DNA from: Muricea muricata | Lineage: Eukaryota > Cnidaria > Anthozoa > Malacalcyonacea > Plexauridae | Reading direction: 5' to 3' | DNA: 64,000 bases | Assembly: GCA_963855995.1 (NCBI GenBank) | Contig: OY979717.1 | Span: forward strand, 68,990,354 to 69,054,353 | In this document: positions 57,601 to 64,000 of the stretch, one piece after another | How the letters are laid out: each line of letters begins with the position of its first letter | Numbering within the stretch: the stretch's first letter is position 1 | The notes under the pieces: generated by a model | The model's input: only the letters and a program-made list of their open reading frames with translations | Told to the model about the DNA's origin: nothing | Databases searched by the model: none | Position numbers and translations under genes: made by a program

Positions 57601-58368
57601 AGCGAGCTACATTGATATTGATAAAAACAAAGTTGTATTTGTTAATTGTTTAAATGCTGTACATATAATCTGCTGTTATTTTTTTCATGCAAAAGAGAGA
57701 ATCTGCATGGTACTTCGATCTAAAAATAAAGAGAATGCGAGGGCGAAGGCCGAATCAATTATGCAGGTCCACTATATCCACCACATCTGGACGTTTTTAT
57801 TGTTTGAATTAATCAACTACAAATTAAGACTGAAGGGTGTCAGACTGGCTAAGGGTGACAGACAGTTCAGAATGAATGCATGCATTAACATACCTATTTC
57901 CAAGACATGTCTGCAAAAGTGTAGCTATTCCACTTACGAAGAAGATAGTGCTGATAAGTTTTCCAGTAACTACAGGATCATTTACACACAGTTTTGGCGA
58001 CATCAATATTGGCAAAGACACTGTTGCACCGAACATGGTTAAATAATGCTGTGAAGGATCAGTAATAGAATTATTAAGTTTTTTCATATGCCCTCAAAAA
58101 TTCTTTAGAAAAAACGAAAACATATTTTAGTTTTTTTTAAGCTCGACAATTGCATGACAAATGTGTGTATTTACGTTTTTATACAAAGATTTTATTAAGT
58201 GACGTTCGTATTCCTATACTTCTGCTTGCATTGTAGCTCAAGTAAGAATGTTGAATAAATCGACATTACCTGGACACCCAACAATATAGCAATGTACCAT
58301 GGTGGATTCTCGTCTATAAGGTAGCTCAAGCCAATGTCTTTGTTATCATTTTCATTATCATCCCTTGA
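36637..58368 (-). CDS. SLC23-type nucleobase/ascorbate transporter, copy B (11 exons, N-terminus not found)
   Basis: A direct duplicate of the gene at 6541-17917, with identical exon lengths. Exons in coding order: 58270-58368, 57894-58048, 57142-57239, 57010-57059, 56460-56616, 56074-56098 (25 nt), 54426-54546, 53450-53591, 52802-53055, 37474-37747, 36637-36974 with stop. No frameshift or internal stop is visible in the exons I translated. It carries the same NAT signature [10 protein letters not shown] and QHYLTMFG motif. Visible replacements relative to copy A number roughly fifteen, including YYACAR to YYPCAR in the conserved ESIGDYY segment and several in the acidic C-terminal tail. The intron between 37747 and 52802 holds a 14.4-kb transposon block, so splicing must remove a 15-kb intron. 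The same GC donor follows exon 56460-56616. Whether this copy is expressed cannot be seen. Confidence 0.88.
37792..37894. mobile_element. 103-bp hAT-type MITE, 8-bp duplication ACAGCGGT
   Basis: The ends are CAGTAGCGAAGCCA and TCGCTACTG. The flanks ACAGCGGT at 37784-37791 and 37895-37902 are identical. Copy A (7885-7913) retains only the right end (GGCTGGCTTCGCTACTG) and right flank, so the insertion predates the duplication and each copy lost different parts. It belongs to the same family as 48334-48497. Confidence 0.75.
38220..39057. mobile_element. 838-bp non-autonomous hAT-type element, 8-bp duplication GTGCCGCC
   Basis: The ends CATAGAGATTATAAA and TTTATAATCTCTATG extend to about 35 bp of imperfect inverted repeat, including GAATAGAGG and CCTCTATTC. 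The flanks GTGCCGCC at 38212-38219 and 39058-39065 are identical. No transposase frame is present. It splits a repeat found undivided at 35746-35870. Confidence 0.8.
39066..40137. other. Repeat-derived intronic DNA with CGGGATTTTTTGGGATTTTT motifs
   Basis: At 39590-39700 and 39930-39980 there are degenerate repeats of TCTCGGGATTTTT and TTGGGATTTTT. No gene is recognised; the Phe/Gly-rich 69-codon frame at 39538 is a repeat artefact. Confidence 0.5.
40600..41165. repeat. 31-bp minisatellite (CTTGTCAACAAGCCAAAAGC unit)
   Basis: About 17-18 tandem units of about 31 bp: a small palindrome CTTGTCAACAAG, then CCAAAAGCCTAACCGACAT. Units diverge towards both edges. The array lies between 29-bp direct repeats at 40138-40166 and 41167-41195 (CCCAACAAATTATATCGTGG and onward). 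Confidence 0.85.
41735..42002. repeat. Direct duplication TTCTGTTCTATCAAGTGCTG, ~213 bp apart
   Basis: About 60 bp starting ATGGTTCTGTTCTATCAAG at 41735 is repeated at 41948 with few differences. The second copy runs straight into the CAGGGGCGGATC terminus at 42002. Confidence 0.7.
42488..42637. mobile_element. 150-bp palindromic MITE at the truncated end of a LINE
   Basis: AATATGTTTGTTTTGAAGTT at the left pairs with AACTTCAAAACAAATATT at the right; inner TTTACGATGA/TCATCGTAAA also pairs. It abuts the LINE fragment at 42640. Confidence 0.6.
42640..44160 (-). pseudogene. CR1-like LINE fragment (endonuclease end, linker, partial reverse transcriptase)
   Basis: Read from 44160 downward: endonuclease C-terminus ([19 protein letters not shown], then [11 protein letters not shown]), linker ([33 protein letters not shown]), and reverse transcriptase start ([38 protein letters not shown]). 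After frameshifts come motifs [14 protein letters not shown] and [11 protein letters not shown] (the YxDD active site as FVDD). Frames change at least three times. The fragment stops about 12 residues after the FVDD motif at a palindromic MITE; the 5' half of the endonuclease and all of ORF1 are missing. It is dead. Confidence 0.8.
44245..44453 (+). other. Unassigned 69-codon open frame ending at a GTAAGT site
   Basis: A frame that includes [20 protein letters not shown] and [17 protein letters not shown] and ends ...FRALK. It has ordinary globular composition and ends either at a TAA or at an overlapping GTAAGT donor. It is too short for standard ORF cut-offs. It could be an exon of a captured or decayed gene. 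I do not recognise the family. Confidence 0.25.
44461..46004. other. Non-coding repeat DNA
   Basis: Apart from the inverted-repeat element at 44772-45456, nothing is recognised. The stretch after 45456 is AT-rich and without a supported frame. Confidence 0.5.
44772..45456. mobile_element. ~685-bp inverted-repeat element (AGGGAGGCAGAGGT ends)
   Basis: The left end AGGGAGGCAGAGGTAC and right end ACCTCTGCCTCCCT are inverted. Inside, ~95-bp arms (44812-44905 and 45327-45420) are near-perfect reverse complements. No open frame and no clear target duplication. Confidence 0.7.
46005..46775. repeat. Three ~210-bp tandem units, the second split by a MITE
   Basis: Units share CATGCTATA...CATATT, then GGACTGTTGTT..., then TTCCTATTACCTATTTGA.TATT and TTTTTTACCTTCCCTATCTC. 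Unit 2 is interrupted by the hAT-type MITE at 46237-46440; unit 3 is incomplete. Confidence 0.65.
46237..46440. mobile_element. 204-bp hAT-type MITE, 8-bp duplication CCATACTT
   Basis: The ends are CAGTGGCGGATCCAGCGTAGG and CCTACGCTAGATCCGCCACTG(G) without the last few bases matching exactly. The flanks CCATACTT at 46229-46236 and 46441-46448 are identical. It is non-coding. Confidence 0.8.
47145..47695 (+). pseudogene. LINE linker-region fragment, plus strand
   Basis: [16 protein letters not shown], then (frameshifted) [20 protein letters not shown], then [20 protein letters not shown] and [15 protein letters not shown]. This is the linker between endonuclease and reverse transcriptase in LINE ORF2, of the NPKKLWKLI type, distinct from the [13 protein letters not shown] and [14 protein letters not shown] types on the minus strand nearby. 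It ends where the minus-strand LINE begins. Confidence 0.65.
47661..51832 (-). pseudogene. Near-complete CR1-like LINE (ORF1, endonuclease, partial RT), frameshifted
   Basis: ORF1 starts at ATG 51832 ([13 protein letters not shown]) and continues in pieces to about 50040. It has an N-terminal domain ([30 protein letters not shown]), a coiled-coil-like acidic middle and an Asn-rich C-terminus with a CPCRCLC cluster. ORF2: APE endonuclease ([50 protein letters not shown], degenerate SDDN for SDHN), linker ([12 protein letters not shown]), reverse transcriptase ([47 protein letters not shown]). Several frameshifts and a MITE (48334-48497) break it. It stops about 20 residues after the YVDD motif, so the RT C-terminus and 3' UTR are missing. 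Confidence 0.8.
48334..48497. mobile_element. 164-bp hAT-type MITE inside the LINE, 8-bp duplication GAGCATAC
   Basis: The ends CAGTGGCGAAGCCAGCCCGAC and GTCGGGCTGGCTTCGCCACTG are inverted, differing only at the extreme inner positions. The flanks GAGCATAC at 48326-48333 and 48498-48505 are identical. Same family as 37792-37894. It accounts for one break of the LINE frame. Confidence 0.85.
51865..52416 (+). pseudogene. LINE reverse-transcriptase C-terminal (thumb) fragment, plus strand
   Basis: [35 protein letters not shown], then after a frameshift [39 protein letters not shown] and [19 protein letters not shown], ending in YYYTK before a stop. This is the conserved C-terminus of many LINE ORF2 proteins. 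The downstream ~170 bp to 52586 is probably its 3' UTR. It starts within about 30 bases of the 5' end of the minus-strand LINE. Confidence 0.7.
53633..53840. mobile_element. MITE in SLC23 copy B (orthologous to 11938-12140)
   Basis: Same ends and position as the copy-A MITE, inherited through the duplication. It is non-coding. Confidence 0.55.
56074..56098 (-). CDS. 25-nt micro-exon of SLC23 copy B
   Basis: The same 25 bases of exon as in copy A apart from the penultimate base, which makes the split codon at the 3' junction Met rather than Leu. The CTTCCAG acceptor and GTAAGTTC donor are conserved. It is part of the CDS at 36637-58368. Confidence 0.85.
56126..56425 (-). other. Conserved 99-codon intronic ORF (copy B)
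   Basis: The counterpart of 14344-14643, the same length, with two amino-acid replacements. See that entry for interpretation. No known domain. Confidence 0.3.
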
Positions 58369-58810
58369 CTTTAAAAGAAAAACAAGCGCAATAAACTTAG
58401 TGGGATAAGATTTGGAAAACACTCAAAACCGCTACAAACTCTGGGGTGGCGCATAAAATATTATTTTATTTTTAATCATATATCGTGTTGTTTATATACA
58501 AAGATGATTCTCATGTAAACATACCTATTCAATATTTTTATTGTTATTTATTGTTAATTTTATGTATAACAGCAGCCTAAAATGCATGGAGTGTACGTCA
58601 AAGGCGTCTTTCTAAGCAGGACACACGCGTGCACTGGACGATTGGACCCCCCCCCCCCCCTCTTTTTTTAGGGATGCTGGCAGTGTACAACTACATGAAA
58701 TTCTCTCTATGGAGGTTTGTTTCAGAAAGGAATTCTGGGACAGGTAAAGGCGATGTTACACTATGTAAAATTCCAAAATACAGCAAAATGGCGGGCAAGC
58801 GATGTATTAC

Positions 58811-58886
58811 GATGAATTCAAGGAATTTCTCAAATTCATGAATAGTTATCGTTAACTATTTATGATTTGAGAGATTCCTTGAATTC
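58811..58886. repeat. ~75-bp hairpin present only upstream of copy B
   Basis: TGAATTCAAGGAATTTCTCAA pairs with TTGAGAGATTCCTTGAATTCA around ATGAATAGTTATCGTTAACTATTTAT, apart from a mismatch. Copy A (18361-18400) has only the left half, so the right half arose or was lost after duplication. Confidence 0.65.
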
Positions 58887-58954
58887 ATTCATTTGACTAA
58901 TAACATCATCTCATTCTGTCACGTGAATGGGCTTTCAAACACGGTAAAACATTG

Positions 58955-58992
58955 TATCAAACACTAGTGTTTGATCATCAAACACTAGTGCT
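58955..58992. repeat. Double palindrome CAAACACTAGTGTTTG upstream of SLC23 copy B exons
   Basis: Identical to 18455-18492 in copy A. It is followed by CTTTATTTATG in both copies. A possible conserved regulatory or structural site; no binding protein is proposed. Confidence 0.45.
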
Positions 58993-59157
58993 TTATTTAT
59001 GCTAATTCAACAAAACGCAAGAAACGATTATTTTCAGCACACAATTTCATTACACAATATCACAAAGGAGATACATACAGAAGAGAGTTCACTCAGGGGT
59101 ACAAAGTGGGTCATGGCTTTATAGGATACTCTAAAGGTCGAAATGTCGAGAGAGCAT

Positions 59158-59405
59158 TGGAACCGAGTTGCCACTGTGTTTTGTGTATCCCCATACATAT
59201 AATAACTATCAATATCGAGTCATTCTTGGGTTGTCACATTTCTCACTCACTGGGACTGTATCTACTTCACCAAATTTAGCTAAAGAGGGAGCGCGTAGCG
59301 CGACAATCATTACTCGCCCTTCGGGCTCGCGCTATAGATAAATTTGGTGAAGTAGATACAGTCCCAGTGAGTGAGAAACACACAAAACACAGGAGCAACT
59401 CGGTT
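59158..59405. mobile_element. Nested palindromic elements beside the Copia LTR
   Basis: Outer arms GGAACCGAGTTGCCACTGTG (59158) and CAGGAGCAACTCGGTTCC (59388-59405) are inverted. An inner pair of about 40 bp, CTCACTCACTGGGACTGTAT and ATACAGTCCCAGTGAGTGAG, encloses a small GCGCGTAGCGCG/GGGCTCGCGC hairpin. It is non-coding. Confidence 0.6.
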
Positions 59406-59410
59406 CCAGT

Positions 59411-59532
59411 TGTAAATAATTAGGACGAGACTTAATATTTTAGTAATCATTAAATTTATTCAACAAAACTCAACAAAATATATCTATTCACTGCGCCCTG
59501 ACAACCACATGTTCGGCGCTATCTTACAATCA
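59411..59532 (-). mobile_element. Putative 122-bp 3' LTR of the Copia element
   Basis: In element orientation it begins TGATTGTAAGATAGC and ends TAATTATTTACA (TG...CA). It is preceded by a purine tract AGTAGAAGAAGAATGGGGCG that would serve as the polypurine primer. A GAATAAATT polyadenylation-like signal lies inside. The 5' LTR is outside the window, so LTR identity and target duplication cannot be tested. Short LTRs are normal for Copia elements. Confidence 0.55.
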
Positions 59533-59768
59533 ACTCGCCCCATTCTTCTTCTACTAAGTTACGTCATTACAAACATTAACAAATTCCACTATAATTTTTT
59601 TTATACAAACATGTCAAACAACAGTCCCGATTCTAAGGTGTTTCTCAGTATTTTAGGCGAGGCTCCCTTTTTTGTTAAACTATCTGCAAGCTGTTTATCT
59701 GTATCACACCAATTAACGGATGTAATCTGTTTGGTTTCAAGCAGCTCTTTTATACTACTAATATCTAA

Positions 59769-60461
59769 CCTGTTGTCCACACGTACCCGTGTAAATTTGT
59801 AAACGATGATAAAATACATTAAGCGCATGCGTCGTGCGTCAGTAGGGCCTTAGTGCCTCTTGATCGAGACACGGCTCATCCTGAAATATCTCCAATTCTC
59901 TAACAACAATTTCACTAACACCTTTATCAACAATTTCACTAACACCTTTATCAACAATTTCACTAACAAAACCATTCCACCAAGCAATAGTGCGTTCTGG
60001 TCGAGTCCAAAAATCGTCGCTTTCTTCTCTCACGCTTCTTCCCGAGTCGTTTTACGATGGCCGTTTGTGCTGCTGGCAGAGAAAGCAGACGAACGATGTT
60101 CATCCTTTTCTTTAAATAATCCCGTCGTGAATTCAGCATTGCAATGTTTAACTGAATGCATGAAATAAATGCTTGAAATAAGCGTAATTAAACGGCCAAA
60201 CGCGTGCTTGTTTGACGCACGTGACACGTTGCTTACGGTAGCCTGGTTCAGAGTTTTTACGTCATCGTTTTTATATTTACGCGGTTTCGTTGTCCACACG
60301 AAAACGATATTTACCCGTGTAAATATTTTCACACTCTAGCCGTCGTTTTCAAATTCACGCGGTTTGTGTGGGCGTTTTACTCGGTTACGTGTGGACGGAA
60401 GCCGTAACCGTGAAAATATTTACGCGTTTTCAAATTTACACGGGTACGTGTGGACGGGGCC
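59769..60461 (-). mobile_element. 693-bp PIF/Harbinger-type element in the Copia RNase H region, TAA duplication
   Basis: The ends share GTCCACACGTACCCGTGTAAA as an inverted repeat after short unpaired tips. TAA flanks both sides (59766-59768 and 60462-60464), as expected for PIF/Harbinger. A minus-strand frame (60033-59839 and upstream) includes DDFWTRPERTIAWWNGFVSE, resembling the N-terminus of HARBI1-like transposases, followed by three 24-bp repeats (VSEIVDKG units, 59900-59970). The DDE domain is absent. It splits SEKRL from the following RNase H residues of the Copia polyprotein. Confidence 0.65.
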
Positions 60462-63400
60462 TAAGACGTTTTTCTGACACACTCTTGGCTGACTTTAAAG
60501 CTTCGTAAAGTGATTTGTAGTCAGTGAAACATTCTATGGGAAATGTGGTGGGATCAGATTTTCCATACATGAGTTCAGCAAGAAGGGTACACAGAAATAT
60601 ACCGTTATCTATTCCTTCTGCCAAAGCAAGGGTTTCAGCAGCGAGAGTGCTCCTTACTACTCGACGATTTTTTTTAGAATTACACCATATAGGCGAGAAC
60701 TTTCCTGACTCTCCAACAAGCAAAATCAAATAGCCACCTTGGCTTCCACCATTGGGCATGTTACCTAAAGAAGCATCACTAAACACAACAAGTTTCAACT
60801 CATTTTTGCTGCCCAAATTTTGAAATTTGAGAGAGGATTTTGTGACCTTAGCTTTACCAATAATTTTGTTATTTCCAATACATGCTGCACAGTGGCTCTG
60901 TTTATATTATTAGACACACTGGTGACATCAAATAACAAATCAGGACGACTCTGATGAGCTAGCCATAAGAGCTGACCTACTTTACATCTCACACTATGTT
61001 TTTCACTCTCAGTCAACTCACTATCTTTTTCTAGTGCTCGGGCAACAGTAATTTCAATAGGTTTTAGTGAGTCTGTGTAACTGTCCTGATGAAGATATGT
61101 CATACTATCATTGTTATGCTCTAGGTCAATACCACAATACTTGAAAGCTTGATTGCTTTCCTTGCCAACCTACAAGATAGACCTTATCTCACTCACAACA
61201 TTTTCAAATTCAGGTTTACCTCCCCAAATGAAATCATCACCATGACATGCCAATACACCATAGACATCACCATGGCTATCTATCAATAAAAAAATGGCCG
61301 GATCAACTTTAGAAACAGATGCCCCTAATTCTAGCAACAAAGATTTCACTCTACAATACCAATTTAAAGAAGCATCACTTAAGCCATACACACATTCATC
61401 AGTTTCCAAACCTCTGGCTTCGACGGGAGGCTTAATATACACATCCCTATCTATGGGTTGCCCTTGGAGAAAGGCAGTTTTAATATCCATAGAATTGAGC
61501 TTTCATTTATTCTGAGCTAAAACTGAAATTATCAACCTAAGTGACTCATGTGCACAAGTCGGGGAGTCTTTTTGAATATCCTGACTATATTCTTCAAAAC
61601 CCCGGGCAACCAGGCTAGCTTTGGGAACAAGAGAATTATTTACTGTCTTAAAAGAATACACCCACGTAGTTGAAACACATTTTTGATTTCTGTGAGGTAC
61701 TTCATGATAGACCTTATTCTCTCTTCAACTTTCTAGCTCTTTCATTTTAGCATCATTCGTATCAATATCATTCAAAAGCATCACCTCATCAACATTTTCA
61801 ACATAATCATTTAACCAACCAGGTTTCTTGACTGATCTTGATGATTTTCTACATTCCTCACTTTTGCCTGTCTCAGATTCCATCTCTGCATGTGTTTCGC
61901 CATTCACCTCGCAAGAATCATTTGAAGTGTTTTCCACTCCATCAGTTGCAAGTTTAGGTGAGCTCAGTACTTCAAGATTGGCACTATAATAATCGGAAGG
62001 TAATTTGTCATCACTACTCACTTTTTGTAGCCTACATCTGTGAACTCTAACTAAACTCCCACCATGTCTCACAAACACAGCCACTCCTTCCACTCCAATG
62101 ACCACACCAGGCACTTTCCATTCTTTCCCATCTGGCCTCTTCTAATATACTTTATCACCAGACTTATATAACACATCATTATTTCTCGTATTCTTACGCA
62201 ATGCTCTCCTAATTCTCTCAGACCGTTCAACCTTAACAAAATCCTTTCTAGCAGCATACATGGCATTGATGTGTGAAGCGACAATCTTTGAGTTTGTTTG
62301 CCCCTCAAGTGCAGGCAGCTTGTCACCAAAAGCAGAAGGCAAATTGGGGTTTCTACCAAATACAGTTTGGTATGGGCTAAACCCATTAACACTATTTAAA
62401 GTATTCTTGGCAACAACTGCCCAACAGAGTGATACTTCCCAATCATAACCATGACTTTCCTTAAGCTTAACTAATATTTCAGTTAATATCAAGTTATGTC
62501 TCTCACATGTGCCATTCCTCCATGGGCTATAACCAGGAGTTGTTATAACTTCAATGCCAAAGTTTTCACACATATCTCTCACTGACTCATTATTAAACTC
62601 ACCCCCATTGTCACTGACTAATCTTTTGGGAGCCCCATAAACAGAAATCCAACATCCAATTCAATAAATGTTTCAGGTTTTTTGTTGTATACTATGCATG
62701 CACTACTGAATCTACTAAATTCATCTATCATATGTAAATACCATATATTACTTCCCAACTGATGAAGATCAACAGCAACAGTGTCATTGAAGTTACTAGC
62801 CCGGGGTAGACCAACTGCTGGTCTTGCATGTGATGGTTTCTTGAACTTCTGACATGTGTTGCATCCATCCACCACTTCCTGCAGGAGAATAAGTGATTGT
62901 TTATCTTTAATGTCTGCTGATTTAAGTAATTGAGCAAGTTTGGCAACATTGGCATGTCCAAATTGGTGGTGAAGTTTTAAGAGACTCTTCCGTTTTTCAA
63001 CACCACTCATACCTTGAAAGGTTGTTGTTGAATACATGATGTCTTCAATTTCTTCTCCGTTTTGATGTCCTGTTATACTGACACAATAATGACCAGACGA
63101 AGTGAGTTCAAGTTTTAGTTTTTCACCAAACATAACTGCTTCATCATTTGGTATATCTAATTCTGCTCCAGCCCGCTTTAGGGATTCGTTACTCAACAAA
63201 AGTGCCAGTTTAATTGATACCACCTCGACATTGATTTTACAACCTGTTTTCCCAATTTTTGCTGCAATAGTAATAGCTTTTTCAGAATATATCACTGATC
63301 CGTGACCAAACTTAAAAGGCCTATGACTTCTTTGAGTAGACAACACTTTACCGCCATTCTTAACAAAGTTTTGTAACCATGATGTTCCACAAACAGTTTT

Positions 63401-63470
63401 GGTGCAAGCTGTATCATGTATTGCAGTACCAAAGGACTCTGCTATCAATATTTCACTTTGGGTTGATAAC

Positions 63471-63615
63471 CAGGGTTGGTAGATTTTATGAATAAATAAG
63501 CCAAACCGTCATTAGTACCGTCAAAATAACAAAGAGAACAAAAGGCAAATACAAAGGAAAACAATAAGCATTGTGAAAAATTTGGCTTATGTATGCAGGC
63601 AATATACCAACCCTG
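63471..63615. mobile_element. 145-bp hAT-type MITE in the Copia gag-pol
   Basis: The ends are CAGGGTTGGTAGATT and AATATACCAACCCTG. The flanks TTGATAAC (63463-63470) and TTAATAAC (63616-63623) differ at one base. It lies between the zinc-knuckle and protease coding parts and is related to 28744-28892. Confidence 0.75.
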
Positions 63616-64000
63616 TTAATAACGTGATATTTGCTGACTCAACATTTTCTTCATTTGGTATGCCCTCGGTTAATTTGACTTTCTCACTTTTGTCTTGACA
63701 GTCTTTGGCATAGTGAAAAATTGACTGACAAATTCCGCATCGGGATGGTTGGCCAAATCTGTTTAATGGATTTGTGTTACGGCTAGGTTGATTTCTCGTC
63801 TGAGATGTTCTTGGTCGATTTCCAAACTTTCCATTGCTTCCAGAGTACATAAATTCTTGTTTCATGGAGATAGCTTTATCTTCTGTTGCACCATTGTCCG
63901 ACAATGCACCACCAAAAACCCTTTTCAACGCTGCCTTCATATTTTCATATTTCAGGTCAGAACAAGCAGTTAGTGCTAGTTGTCGTTGATTTTCAGTCAG

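Larger units (their letters stand above)
59601..63973 (-). pseudogene. Ty1/Copia retrotransposon gag-pol, interrupted and frameshifted
   Basis: Domain order: nucleocapsid zinc knuckle (RCGICQSIFHYAKDC, near 63700), protease (IHDTACTKTVCG, about 63400), GAG-pre-integrase (HHQFGHANVAKLAQLL, CNTCQKFKKPSHARP), integrase core (VAVDLHQLGSNIWYLHMIDE; then PGYSPWRNGTCERHN, GFSPYQTVFGRNP), reverse transcriptase (MDIKTAFLQGQPIDRDVYIK, HGDDFIWGG in place of YVDD), RNase H (VVFSDASLGN, STLAAETLALAEG, WCDTDKQLADSLTKKGA). The integrase-before-RT order defines Copia. It is broken by a hAT-type MITE (63471-63615), a Harbinger-type element (59769-60461) and frameshifts near 62590, 62115, 61490 and 60800. The 5' part of gag extends beyond 64000. 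It cannot be autonomous. Confidence 0.88.

Overview
This is eukaryotic (metazoan) DNA: AT-rich, with genes split by GT-AG introns and a very dense load of several repeat classes. Animal SLC23 transporter exons, a laccase-like multicopper oxidase, CR1-like LINEs (one with a degenerate 2A-like motif), a Penelope-like GIY-YIG remnant, an animal Copia element and an XPG-like/CXC protein family known to me from cnidarians together suggest an aquatic invertebrate, plausibly a cnidarian. The sequence alone does not prove the taxon.

Layout. 1-6400: repeats (a ~2.0 kb terminal-inverted-repeat element holding a Penelope-like remnant, a ~2.1 kb foldback element, a LINE fragment with a 2A-like motif, a MITE). 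6403-18560: SLC23 copy A on the minus strand, 11 recognisable exons including a 25-nt micro-exon, its introns carrying several transposon insertions. 18791-20958: a long-arm foldback element around a purine-only core. 21489-25964: a ~4.5 kb imperfect palindrome whose arms each carry exon-like coding DNA of a HECT-E3-type family; one arm has a solo LTR with a matching 5-bp target duplication. 26000-30030: no confident gene. 30027-32730: an inverted-repeat element with a broken XPG/FEN-like nuclease + CXC gene, ending at the 3' splice site of the next exon. 32726-35249: a 5'-truncated, frameshifted multicopper oxidase on the plus strand. 36499-59060: SLC23 copy B, a direct duplicate of copy A, with a ~14.4 kb block of nested transposons (hAT, LINEs, MITEs, minisatellites) in one intron. 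59411-64000: a decayed Copia element on the minus strand, its right LTR visible, broken by a Harbinger-type element and a hAT-type MITE.

Reading the two SLC23 copies against each other gives empty sites for transposon insertions, exact boundaries and target duplications. Both copies keep all 11 recognised exons in frame, so both are probably functional, and the frameshifts in the oxidase and transposon genes are more likely real decay than assembly noise. The first coding exon(s) and promoters of the SLC23 genes and the N-terminal exons of the oxidase were not found. The most unusual items are the XPG-like/CXC element at a host splice site, the HECT-exon palindrome, the TA-target element built from 13-bp palindromic sites, the Polinton-like foldback, and the conserved SLC23 micro-exon with an adjacent conserved intronic ORF.
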